Positions 1 through 7,474 of a stretch of DNA of 14,875 nt are shown here, in pieces. Origin of the DNA: Gemmobacter sp. (lineage in GTDB: Bacteria > Pseudomonadota > Alphaproteobacteria > Rhodobacterales > Rhodobacteraceae); the NCBI RefSeq assembly GCF_034676705.1, contig NZ_JAUCBS010000012.1:1-14875 (forward strand), read 5' to 3'. The notes below the pieces were generated by a model. The model ran no database searches. It was not told where the DNA came from and worked only from the letters and a program-made list of their open reading frames with translations. Position numbers and translations under genes: made by a program. The number at the start of each line of letters is the position of its first letter. Positions within the stretch are counted from its first letter, which is position 1.

Positions 1-25
1 ATTCGGGCGCATCGGTGTCGGTCAT
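1..25 (-). CDS. start of an unidentified gene downstream of traG (partial, runs off the left edge)
   Basis: On the minus strand an ATG lies at 25-23 and opens the reading frame M-T-D-T-D-A-P-E before the window ends. A good ribosome binding site (AAGGA, bases 37-33) stands 7 bases upstream. It overlaps the traG stop codon TAA (39-37), so the gene would be the next in the traG operon and translationally close to it. Only eight codons are visible, too few to identify a family. The call rests on the start codon, the ribosome binding site and the spacing. Confidence 0.55.
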
Positions 26-36
26 GGTTTCATCCT

Positions 37-1701
37 TTATGCTTGGTCGAACAGCCCCCGGAATTCTGCATCGGCGTAATAGGCGAGCTTGCCGGCGACG
101 ATCGGCCGTTGCCCGGCGAGGAACAGCAATTCGACATGCTGCGGCAGGTTGCGGACCTCATCGGGGGTCAGCAGCGGCCGGGCCGTGTGTTGCTCGCCAT
201 AGGAGAGGCCGGATTTTTCGGAATCGAGCGCCCGGCTCATGGTCTGGAACACCACGGTTTCCTGCCCGAGCAGATCGGAGACGAGGCGGGCGCTGTCGTG
301 ATCGTTGACACCGAACACCTGTAGGACGCCGGCGTTTGACAGGAAGGTTCCGGCGCGTTGCCCGTAGGTGGCGCGGAGCTGGTGAACGTCTTGCAGGATC
401 GGCCAGAGCTGGACGCCATAGCCGGCCATGAGGCCCATTGCGCGCTCGACGGGGGCGAGGTGGCCGAGGGCGGCGAACTCATCCAGCAGGTAGAGGACCG
501 GCACGGCCGGCTTGGCGGGGTCGCGCGCCATGTCGGTCAGGCTTTGCGCGACGAGCAGACGCAGCCAGCGGGAATAGGTGGCGAGGCGATCGGGCGGCAG
601 GACGAGGAACACCGAGGCGTTGCGGCGCTTGAGATTGGCAAAGCGGAAATCGGATCGGCCGAGGACCGCGACCATGCGGGGGCTGTCGAGGAAATGGGTA
701 TGGCGCTGCGCGGCCGAGAGGACGCCGGCCGCTTCCCGGTCGGATTTGCCGAGGTGGCGGTTTGCGGCGCGGGCGATCAGGCCGCCGGCGGCCGTTGACG
801 CCTGCATGTCCTTCAGGAGCGCCGCGAAGGCTTCAGGGGCGAGGGTGAGAGCTTCGCGCAGGGTAGCGAGGTTTCGCCTGTCGCGCGGCTCGCTGGCGGC
901 AATATGGAGGATCAGGCCGGCAATGAGCGCCTTGGCTTCCTCGTTCCAATGCGCCTCGCCGGCCATGCCCGGTTCATCGAACACGAGGGCGTCGGCCAAG
1001 GTGCTTGCATCTTCCGCGACATCGAGGCCGGCCGGGTCGAGCTGGTCGAGAGGATTGAAGGCGGCCGAGGGCTGGCCGGTGACGCCGAAGGGGTCGAGGA
1101 CGTGGACCGGGCCGAAGGTCTGGCGGGCGTGGCCGGCGATCTTGGCATTTTCGCCCTTGGGGTCGATGCAGATCACGGAGCGGTCGGCCGTGAGCAGGTT
1201 AGGGATGATGGTTCCCACCCCTTTGCCGGTGCGCGTCGGGGCCATCGTCAGCAGGTGGGCCGGGCCGTCATAGCGCAGGAGCTTTCCCGTTTTGCCGTCG
1301 CGGCCGATCAGCAGGCCGGAATCGGCGCGGGCAAGGGCGGCGGTTTCCTTGTCGGTGGCGAAGCGGGCCGAGCCGTGGGTTTCGCCGTCCATATCCCCGA
1401 AATGGATAATCAGCGGATTGGTGACGAGCCGGAAGGTGATCGCGGCCAGCACCAGCAGCGTGACGAGATCGAGCGCGATGAAGGGAACCGAGCCGGGGCC
1501 GAAGCCCATTTGTTCGAGGAAGAACCGGCCGCCGAAGCCGACCACGAACAGGGTTATGATGAGGATGAACAGAAGCCCGAGAAGCGGTTTCCAGATGCGG
1601 AAGGGCAGGGCGAGCAGGGATAGGAACGCCCATAGCGGATCACGCGCAGCCTGCCGCATCATGTTCTTGAACGCGGCCCAGGCTAACGTCGCCTGATTCA
1701 T
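37..1701 (-). CDS. traG: TraG/VirD4-type conjugal coupling protein
   Basis: The 554-residue protein is the type IV coupling ATPase that links the relaxosome at oriT to the inner-membrane secretion channel. Two hydrophobic segments near residues 40-59 and 72-93 form the usual N-terminal membrane anchor. The Walker A loop is at 154-163 (APTRTGKGVG, lysine 160) and Walker B at 402-409 (VLYLLDEF, aspartate 407 and glutamate 408). Between them lie family-typical motifs such as ICIDPKGEN and WNEEAKALI. It is shorter than the Ti-plasmid TraG proteins as I recall them (about 650 residues), yet both ends look intact. Its ATG overlaps the traD stop codon in an ATGA junction, which indicates translational coupling. 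The membership is clear. Which secretion system it serves cannot be seen here. Confidence 0.96.
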   Translation of the reverse strand: MNQATLAWAAFKNMMRQAARDPLWAFLSLLALPFRIWKPLLGLLFILIITLFVVGFGGRFFLEQMGFGPGSVPFIALDLVTLLVLAAITFRLVTNPLIIHFGDMDGETHGSARFATDKETAALARADSGLLIGRDGKTGKLLRYDGPAHLLTMAPTRTGKGVGTIIPNLLTADRSVICIDPKGENAKIAGHARQTFGPVHVLDPFGVTGQPSAAFNPLDQLDPAGLDVAEDASTLADALVFDEPGMAGEAHWNEEAKALIAGLILHIAASEPRDRRNLATLREALTLAPEAFAALLKDMQASTAAGGLIARAANRHLGKSDREAAGVLSAAQRHTHFLDSPRMVAVLGRSDFRFANLKRRNASVFLVLPPDRLATYSRWLRLLVAQSLTDMARDPAKPAVPVLYLLDEFAALGHLAPVERAMGLMAGYGVQLWPILQDVHQLRATYGQRAGTFLSNAGVLQVFGVNDHDSARLVSDLLGQETVVFQTMSRALDSEKSGLSYGEQHTARPLLTPDEVRNLPQHVELLFLAGQRPIVAGKLAYYADAEFRGLFDQA

Positions 1702-2003
1702 GAGGCGGCCCCCCCGGCGCTGTCTGTTGTCTCCCTGGCCGGCGCGTTGGCGATCAGATCGGCAAAGAGTTCCTTATCGCCAGGGCGCGTCAGGAAGTCG
1801 GGCAGCTCGCGCTTGAGCCATTCGCGGAGGCGTCGGGAAAATTCCTCATCCTTGCCGCTTTCGAGGCGATGCAGAACGAGCGCGCCGAGCAGCACCTTGC
1901 GGCGGGTATCGTTGGCGCGCTCCTGTTTGCCGAGCCGGGCCTTGAGCGTGGCGCGCTGCGCATCCAGCTCGGCCAACCGCTGTTCGATCGTCTTGCGCGC
2001 CAT
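1698..2003 (-). CDS. traD: TraD-like conjugal transfer accessory protein
   Basis: This is a 101-residue, highly charged, mostly helical protein. It starts MARKTIEQRLAELDAQRATL and continues with a conserved-looking core (RRKVLLGALVLHRLESG, then LREWLKRELPDFLTR). That pattern and its place immediately before traG match the small TraD family of Ti-type transfer regions, which is unrelated to the large F-plasmid TraD ATPase. The exact biochemical role of the family is not well defined; it belongs to the DNA-processing group. I chose the ATG at 2003-2001 because AGAAGGAA lies about 7-8 bases upstream. A longer frame reaching to 2489 is only read-through opposite the NYN gene. The gap to the upstream gene is 13 bases and the 3' end overlaps traG by 4. 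Confidence 0.87.
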   Translation of the reverse strand: MARKTIEQRLAELDAQRATLKARLGKQERANDTRRKVLLGALVLHRLESGKDEEFSRRLREWLKRELPDFLTRPGDKELFADLIANAPARETTDSAGGAAS

Positions 2004-2016
2004 GTGTCGTTTCCTT

Positions 2017-2793
2017 CTATCTAGCGGGGCGAGGGGTTGGCCCGCCCTTGAGGCGAACCATGATAATTTTCGGATTTTCGCCAATGCGCTCGACCTCGAC
2101 AATGCCCGACGCCTCGACCAGATCGGAGAGGCGGGGAAAGCCATAGTTACGGGCGTCGAAATCCGGCGATTGTTTCGCCAGGTGCGCGCCGACGCGGGCC
2201 AGATTGGCGCGGCCGTCTTCGTCGGCCGAGGCGGTGACAGCTTTCGCCAGCATGTCGAGGGCAGCGCGATCGAGTGCCGCTTTCGCCGGTGCAGGCTTGG
2301 CGGCGGCCGCTTTAGGCGCGGTGACGGCTTCCGCTTCCTTCTGTTCCCCGGCCGTGTTGAGCACGTCGAAATAGACGAACTTGTCGCAAGCGGTGATGAA
2401 GGGGCGGGGCGTCTTGCGCTCCCCGAACCCATAGACGATGACGCCTTGCTCACGGATGCGCGCGGCCAGGCGGGCAAAGTCGCTATCACTTGAGACGATG
2501 CAGAAACCGGAGAAGCGGCCGGTATAGAGCAAGTCCATCGCGTCGATAATCATCGCGCCGTCCGTTGCGTTCTTCCCGGTCGTATAGGCGAATTGCTGGA
2601 CCGGCTGAATCGAGTGTTCCAGCAGGCACTCTTTCCAGCCGTTGAGGTTCGGCTTGGTCCAATCGCCATAGATGCGCTTGACGCTGGCGGTGCCATAGTT
2701 GGCGATCTCAGCCAGCAGCCCGGTTATGATTTTCGGGGTGGCATTATCGCCGTCGATCAGCAACGCAAGTGTTCCGGCGCTGTCTATTGCCAT
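2017..2793 (-). CDS. NYN-domain putative ribonuclease with C-terminal LOTUS/OST-HTH domain
   Basis: The 258-residue protein has two parts. Residues 8-145 form a NYN (PIN-like) domain with the acidic metal-binding residues expected of an active nuclease: IDGDN at 13-17 (aspartates 14 and 16), ATDGAMIIDAMDLL at 76-89, and VSSDSDF at 100-106. After an Ala/Lys/Pro-rich linker (about 150-172), residues 175-250 look like a LOTUS/OST-HTH domain, a winged-helix fold linked to RNA binding, with YGFPRLSDLVEASG as its clearest stretch. Members of this LabA/DUF88-like architecture are usually annotated without a function. The ATG at 2793 is preferred to an upstream start at 2847 because GGGAG lies 9 bases before it and homology to NYN begins at once. 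It heads the traD-traG operon next to oriT, in the slot that traC holds in Ti plasmids. A role in transfer or in RNA control after entry is inference. Confidence 0.88.
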   Translation of the reverse strand: MAIDSAGTLALLIDGDNATPKIITGLLAEIANYGTASVKRIYGDWTKPNLNGWKECLLEHSIQPVQQFAYTTGKNATDGAMIIDAMDLLYTGRFSGFCIVSSDSDFARLAARIREQGVIVYGFGERKTPRPFITACDKFVYFDVLNTAGEQKEAEAVTAPKAAAAKPAPAKAALDRAALDMLAKAVTASADEDGRANLARVGAHLAKQSPDFDARNYGFPRLSDLVEASGIVEVERIGENPKIIMVRLKGGPTPRPAR

Positions 2794-2818
2794 CGGTCTG
2801 CACTCCCATTTGAGCCGA

Positions 2819-2847
2819 AGTCTATCCGATGCAAGCAGCGTCACCAA
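2819..2847 (-). promoter_or_regulatory. candidate sigma-70-like promoter for nyn-traD-traG
   Basis: Reading the minus strand, TTGGTG (2847-2842) and TAGACT (2824-2819) are separated by exactly 17 bases and lie 26 bases upstream of the nyn ATG. Both boxes are imperfect matches to the consensus, so this is only the best candidate in the spacer. Confidence 0.3.
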
Positions 2848-2970
2848 ACACGATTATGCGCTACCTTGAATTTTTGGCAGCTTTGCAGCACAATCAGGGC
2901 CTCAGTTCATCGCATCGACCTTGCCGCAAGCGCCACACCGAGCGACGAAAGAGCGTAGCGATTGAGTTGA

Positions 2971-3002
2971 GAAGGGCGCACTTACGAGTTGCTATGCAAC
3001 TC
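2971..3002 (-). other. oriT: origin of transfer (oriT), RSF1010/Ti-type nic region
   Basis: On the minus strand a perfect 7-bp inverted repeat (GAGTTGC, 3-base loop, GCAACTC; 3002-2986) is followed directly by GTAAGTGCGCCCTTC (2985-2971). This is the layout of the RSF1010/R1162 oriT family, to which Ti-plasmid oriTs also belong: a hairpin recognised by the relaxase, then a nic core containing TAAGTGCGCCCT. By analogy the cut falls between G2977 and C2976 of the minus strand. It lies between divergent transfer operons, 59 bases upstream of traA, as in Ti plasmids. The sequence match is direct; nic position and polarity are inferred from the family. Confidence 0.85.
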
Positions 3003-3008
3003 AGCGCG

Positions 3009-3030
3009 CCGCCAGCTTGGAGGCTGGCGG
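3009..3030. repeat. 8-bp inverted repeat between oriT and traA
   Basis: CCGCCAGC (3009-3016) and GCTGGCGG (3023-3030) pair perfectly around a 6-base loop. No T-run follows, so it is not a classical terminator. It may be a binding site for a relaxosome accessory protein or a regulator of the traA transcript, or a structure in the traA leader. Confidence 0.45.
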
Positions 3031-3060
3031 GAAAGGCGGAAACTAGATCGAGGCAACGGG

Positions 3061-6000
3061 TTGGCGATCTACCATTTGAGCATGAAGCCAGTTTCGCGGG
3101 CGGGCGGCCGTAGCGCCGTCGCCTCAATGGCTTATCGTGCCGGGGAGAAGCTGACCAACGAACGCGACGGGATCACGCATAATTTCAGCCGCAAGCAGGG
3201 CGTTGAACATGCCGAGATCGTCTTGCCCGAAGGCGTTTCAGCCGATTGGGCGCGGGATCGGTCGGACTTGTGGAACGCCGCCGAGTTTGCCGAGAAGCGC
3301 AAGGATGCCCGCGTTGCGCGGGAGTTCGAGATTGCCTTGCCGCATGAGCTATCGGCCGAGCAGCGGCTAGAGGCGGCGCGGGAGATGGCGCAGGAGCTGG
3401 CCGACCGCTACGGCGCGGCCGTGGACTTCGCCATTCATGCGCCGCACGAGGCGAACGACGTTCGCAATCACCATGCCCACATTCTTATGACCACGCGGCA
3501 GGTGACGGAGGACGGGCTAGGCGACAAGACCTATCTTGAGCGCGAAAACAAATGGCTGTTGGCGCACGACCTGCCGACGACAGATATGCAGCTCCGCGAC
3601 CTTCGCCAGCGATGGGAGGGGATCGCCAACGAGCGGCTTGCGATGGCCGGGCTAGATATTCGCATCGACCATCGTTCGCATATGGAGCGCGGGCTAGAGA
3701 TCGCGCCAACCGAACATATGGGCGTCCATGCCACGCAGATGGAGCGGCGCGGCCTCGACGTATCGCGGGCGCGGCTGGACGAGGAAGCGGCCCGGCGCAA
3801 TGCCGAGTTGATCCGGGAGAAGCCCGAGCAGGTTCTAACCCTCATCACCGGGGAAAAGAGCGTGTTCGACCGGCACGACGTTGCGCGGGCGCTGCATCGC
3901 TACATCAACGACGATCCGCAGGAGTTTCAGAGCGCGTTCGCCAAGGTGATGGCCTCGCCGGCGCTGGTCGAGCTTCAGCCCGAGCGGGCCGACCCGGCAA
4001 CGGGCGAGATCGAGCTTGCCCGCTATTCGACCCGCGAAATGGTCGAGATCGAATCCGGCATGATCGAGAGCGCGCAGCGGATGCACGGCGCGCATGGTCA
4101 TGGCGTCGATCGCCGGCATGTCGAGCGCGCCATAGAGCGGCAGGACGCCGCCATTCAGCGCAGCGCCGGCGATGCTTCCGCCCGGTTGTCCGACGAGCAG
4201 CGCCGGGCGATCGAGCATATCACCGGGCCGGAGCGGATCGCGGCCGTTGTCGGCTATGCCGGCGCTGGCAAGTCCACCATGCTCGCGGCGGCGCGCGAGG
4301 CATGGGAGGCCGAGGGCTATCAGGTCCACGGTGCGGCCTTGTCGGGGAAGGCGGCCGAGGGCTTGGAGGAAAGTTCCGGCATCCAGAGCCGCACCCTCGC
4401 GTCATGGTCCCGCGGTTGGGAGAACGACCGCGGCACGATCGGCCGCGGCGACGTGTTCGTGATCGACGAGGCCGGCATGGTCGGGAGCCGCCAGCTCGCC
4501 CGCTTCGTTGGCGAGGCCGAGGCGCGCGGGGCGAAGATCGTCCTTGTAGGCGACCATGAGCAGCTACAGGCGATCGGGGCCGGCGCACCGTTCCGGGCGA
4601 TCACGGAGGAAATCGGCCATGCCGAGCTGTCCGAGATACGCCGGCAGCGCGTGGACTGGCAGCGGGAGGCGTCGGTTGACTTCGCCACGCACCGGACGGC
4701 CGAGGGGCTGGCAGCCTATCGGGATCATGGCAATATCAGCTTTGCCGAGACGGGCGAGGACGCGCGCGGCCAGATCGTGCGGGATTATCTTGCCGACCGC
4801 GACGAGCGCCCGGACGGCACCCGCGTAGCGATGGCGCATCGCCGGGCCGATGTTCGGGCGATCAATGACGCGATCAGGACCGAGCTACAGGACCGGGGCG
4901 AGCTGGCGCAGGGCGAGGACGCCGGCGCGCTGACCTTCCAGACCAATGACGGAAAGCGGGAGTTCGCGCCCGGCGACCGCATCGTGTTCTTGGAGAACAA
5001 CCGCGACCTTGGCGTGAAAAACGGGATGCTTGGCACGGTCGAGCATGTCGAGGAAGGCCGGATCATCGCCACGCTGGACGGCGGCCGGGAGCGTAGCGTT
5101 TCCGTGCCGATGGGCGACTATCAGGCGATCGACCACGGCTATGCGACGACGATTCACAAAAATCAGGGTGCGACGGTCGATCGGTCCTATGTGATGGCGT
5201 CGGGGACGATGGACCGGCATCTAACCTATGTCGCCATGACCCGGCATCGTGACGGGGTGCAGCTCTACGCCGCACAGGACGAGTTCACCAATGCCGGCCG
5301 GCTGGTCGAGCATGGGGCCGCCCCGTTCGAGCATGACGCGCAGAAATCCGGCAGCTATTTCGTGACGCTGGAAAACGACAAGGGCGAGCAGCGCACTCTA
5401 TGGGGCGTCGATCTTGAGCGCGCCATGAAGGAGGCCGCGCCCGAGATCGGGGAGAAGATCGGCCTACAGCATGAGGGTTCCACCCCCGTCACCTTGCCGG
5501 ATGGGACGCAGACGCACCGCAACACATGGAAGGTTCAGGACGCCGGCGATCTGGCCTATAGCCAGCTAGAACGCCGCCTGTCCCGGTCGGGCGTCAAGGA
5601 AACCACGCTCGACTATACCCGTGACTTTGCCGAGCGGCGCGGGATCGCGGAGCAAATGGGCGTCCGCAGCGAGATCGAGATTCCGGCCGAGCGCGCGGCC
5701 GGGCTACGTGCGGAGCGGGAGTCGACGGCCGGGGATCATGCGCTTGATCGCAGATCCTCGCAAAAAGTCGGCCGAGATCTTGCGCAGGATCTTCGTGCAG
5801 ATCCGCGCGAGGATCTCGCCAGCGATCGACAGCAGCGCCGCAATCCGTTCGAGGGCCTGAAACTCGCGCGCGGCGCGGCGGCCGAGGGGCCGCAGCAGGA
5901 CCGCGCCGGCGAGGACGGCCCGCAGATCGATCAGAAACGGCCACAGCAGGCCGAGAAGCAGCGGCGCGGTATGTTCGCCGGCCTCAAGCTCAATGCGCGT

Positions 6001-6666
6001 CCTGCACCCTCGCAGGAGCGCAGCGAGCGGCCGGAAAGGGAAGGGAGCTTGCGGCAGGCGCCTGCGCCCGACCGGCTGACCGAGCGGGCGCGGGGGCAGT
6101 CGCCGCTTGAGCAGGCCGTTGACCGCTATTCGCGAGCCTATCAGTCGATCGACCAGCATCGGCGCGAGGGCTTGCCGGTCCTCGACATGCAGCGGCAGGA
6201 AATGCGCGATGCCGGCCAGCAGCTCGACCAGGTGCAGGGCGGCATGAAAGATTTGATGCGCTCGACCCTGCAAAATGATCCGGAGACGGCGCGCGCCATG
6301 ACCGAGCTTTCCGGCCGGGAGCGTGTCGCGCAGGTCATCGACGGCATGAAGCGCGAGAACGCCGCGCTGCAAGACCCGAATGTCAGGGCCGAGCGGTTCG
6401 TGAACCGCTGGCAGGAACTGGACGGCCAGCGCCAGAAACTTCGCGGCTGGCAGCACGACGAGGCGCGGGGCAAGGTCGAAAGCCAGATGAACGGCCTGAC
6501 CAAGAGCCTTGAGCGTGACCCGCAGGTAGATTCCATCCTGCGCAATCGCCGTCAGGAGCTTGGAATCGGGCAGGAGCTTCGCCGGGGGCAGAGCATCGCC
6601 CATCAGTTGCAAGAGGAAATGACACGCGGCCAGCGGCTCAGCCGGGGCATCGGCATGTCAATGTAG
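3061..6666 (+). CDS. traA: TraA relaxase-helicase (MOB-Q type, Ti-like)
   Basis: This 1201-residue relaxase nicks oriT and unwinds the transferred strand. The N-terminus MAIYHLSMKPVSRAGGRSA matches the RSF1010 MobA/TraA nickase fold; tyrosine 25 sits at the catalytic position. Metal-site histidines are in HAPHE (126, 129) and NHHAH (137, 138, 140). A RecD-like SF1 helicase follows: Walker A GYAGAGKS at 398-405, Walker B VFVIDEAG with D469/E470, TTIHKNQG at 696-703 and YVAMTRHR at 723-730. The C-terminal 300 residues are charged and carry two related motifs, NPFEGLKLAR (928-937) and MFAGLKLNAR (971-980), plus a basic tail possibly used as a secretion signal. The start is taken as TTG 3061, with GAGG 7 bases upstream; an in-frame ATG lies only at 3082, inside the conserved N-terminus. 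A longer frame from 2989 would translate through oriT. Confidence 0.96.
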   Translation: MAIYHLSMKPVSRAGGRSAVASMAYRAGEKLTNERDGITHNFSRKQGVEHAEIVLPEGVSADWARDRSDLWNAAEFAEKRKDARVAREFEIALPHELSAEQRLEAAREMAQELADRYGAAVDFAIHAPHEANDVRNHHAHILMTTRQVTEDGLGDKTYLERENKWLLAHDLPTTDMQLRDLRQRWEGIANERLAMAGLDIRIDHRSHMERGLEIAPTEHMGVHATQMERRGLDVSRARLDEEAARRNAELIREKPEQVLTLITGEKSVFDRHDVARALHRYINDDPQEFQSAFAKVMASPALVELQPERADPATGEIELARYSTREMVEIESGMIESAQRMHGAHGHGVDRRHVERAIERQDAAIQRSAGDASARLSDEQRRAIEHITGPERIAAVVGYAGAGKSTMLAAAREAWEAEGYQVHGAALSGKAAEGLEESSGIQSRTLASWSRGWENDRGTIGRGDVFVIDEAGMVGSRQLARFVGEAEARGAKIVLVGDHEQLQAIGAGAPFRAITEEIGHAELSEIRRQRVDWQREASVDFATHRTAEGLAAYRDHGNISFAETGEDARGQIVRDYLADRDERPDGTRVAMAHRRADVRAINDAIRTELQDRGELAQGEDAGALTFQTNDGKREFAPGDRIVFLENNRDLGVKNGMLGTVEHVEEGRIIATLDGGRERSVSVPMGDYQAIDHGYATTIHKNQGATVDRSYVMASGTMDRHLTYVAMTRHRDGVQLYAAQDEFTNAGRLVEHGAAPFEHDAQKSGSYFVTLENDKGEQRTLWGVDLERAMKEAAPEIGEKIGLQHEGSTPVTLPDGTQTHRNTWKVQDAGDLAYSQLERRLSRSGVKETTLDYTRDFAERRGIAEQMGVRSEIEIPAERAAGLRAERESTAGDHALDRRSSQKVGRDLAQDLRADPREDLASDRQQRRNPFEGLKLARGAAAEGPQQDRAGEDGPQIDQKRPQQAEKQRRGMFAGLKLNARPAPSQERSERPEREGSLRQAPAPDRLTERARGQSPLEQAVDRYSRAYQSIDQHRREGLPVLDMQRQEMRDAGQQLDQVQGGMKDLMRSTLQNDPETARAMTELSGRERVAQVIDGMKRENAALQDPNVRAERFVNRWQELDGQRQKLRGWQHDEARGKVESQMNGLTKSLERDPQVDSILRNRRQELGIGQELRRGQSIAHQLQEEMTRGQRLSRGIGMSM
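5776..5827 (+). repeat. 12-bp-period GATC-phased tandem repeat inside traA
   Basis: GATC occurs at 5776, 5788, 5800, 5812 and 5824, exactly 12 bases apart. Each unit codes for four residues starting with aspartate (DLAQ, DLRA, DPRE, DLAS, DRQQ). Two further GATCs at 5734 and 5746 are also 12 bases apart. The repeat lies in the flexible linker after the helicase domain, so it has probably grown by unit duplication. Confidence 0.8.
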
Positions 6667-6680
6667 GTTAGGGAGTGACC

Positions 6681-7466
6681 ATGACGGAGCTGGACGACGA
6701 CAGGGAAGGTATCGAGCCGGAAACACTGGACGAGGACGCCGGCGACCCGGCCGCCGCGTTCGACGCGCTACGGCGCACGATCGAGACGCAGGGCGCGCAG
6801 ATCGGCGCGGAAATGACGGTCATCCGTCGCGGGCTGGAAGCCGCCTTCGACCAGTTCGAGAAGATCGAGCCGCAGGCCGACTACAAGCCCCAGCTCGCCC
6901 AGCTCGTGCAGGCGCTCGACAGCGTTGCGCAACGGATGCACGGCGTTGAACAGTCACCCATTCTCCGGCAGGGCGCGCAGCACTATGCGGCGGCGCTTGA
7001 GCGCAGCGGCGAGGGCTTGGTGAGGACGGCCGTGCAACAGCTCGAGCGGCAGGCGTCCGACCTCGAGCGCGCCGGCCGGAATCTTTCGGCGCACGTCGCC
7101 AGTGCGCGGGAGCGCAAGCGACAAAATTGGTGGCTTGTCGCCGCGTTCGCTCTCGGCCTGATCGTCGGCGCGCTCGTGATGCTGTTTCTTCCGCGCCTGT
7201 TGCCGTTCTCGGCCGCGCCGCGTGTCGCCAGTGTCGTCATGGGCGAAAGGCCGTGGCAGGCCGGTATGAGCCTCATGGCGTTCGGCAGCCCGGAAGCATG
7301 GCAGCGGGTGGCGTCGGCCGACCAGCTCATTGAGGCGAACAGGGACTCGGTAGCGGCTTGTTGGGAGGCCGCGCGCACGTCCGGAGGATCAGCGTTGCAC
7401 CATCACCGTGAAAGCGACGGAATGATCGGCGTTTTCACTCGGCAAACAAGTGTAGAGATCACTTAG
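6681..7466 (+). CDS. DUF6118-like membrane protein following traA, probable 3' frameshift
   Basis: The 261-residue protein has an acidic N-terminus, a helical region (about 25-145) with DPAAAFDALRRTIETQGAQI and GEGLVRTAVQQLERQASDLER, one membrane helix at about 150-172, and a short C-terminal part. From memory this fits the DUF6118 family found behind traA on alphaproteobacterial plasmids; no function is known. A coiled, single-anchor membrane protein of the transfer apparatus is a guess. I chose ATG 6681 over GTG 6675 because TTAGGGAG lies 5 bases upstream. It starts 14 bases after traA, so they form an operon. From about 7384 the +1 frame reads EDQRCTITVKATE and stops at 7425. That looks more like the native family end than the frame annotated here (SALHHHRESDG..., stop 7466), so a one-base deletion near 7383 is likely. 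Confidence 0.75.
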   Translation: MTELDDDREGIEPETLDEDAGDPAAAFDALRRTIETQGAQIGAEMTVIRRGLEAAFDQFEKIEPQADYKPQLAQLVQALDSVAQRMHGVEQSPILRQGAQHYAAALERSGEGLVRTAVQQLERQASDLERAGRNLSAHVASARERKRQNWWLVAAFALGLIVGALVMLFLPRLLPFSAAPRVASVVMGERPWQAGMSLMAFGSPEAWQRVASADQLIEANRDSVAACWEAARTSGGSALHHHRESDGMIGVFTRQTSVEIT

Positions 7467-7474
7467 GCTCCAAG

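Noticed and set aside
904..1623. Long plus-strand open frame (239 codons) opposite traG
   Set aside because: It lies antisense to a clearly coding ATPase with intact Walker motifs; its product is low-complexity and has no recognisable domain. High GC content produces such frames.
2989..3060. N-terminal extension of TraA from an upstream start at 2989
   Set aside because: It would translate across the oriT hairpin, and the conserved MOB-Q N-terminus starts exactly at TTG 3061, which has a ribosome binding site.
3552..4559. 335-codon plus-strand frame overlapping traA
   Set aside because: It is an out-of-frame shadow of the relaxase-helicase core, Arg/Ala/Gly-rich and without motifs.
5704..6612. 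302-codon minus-strand open frame opposite the TraA C-terminus
   Set aside because: The sense strand is the continuous traA frame with a family-like C-terminus; the antisense product is Leu/Arg/Pro-rich and has no sensible start context.
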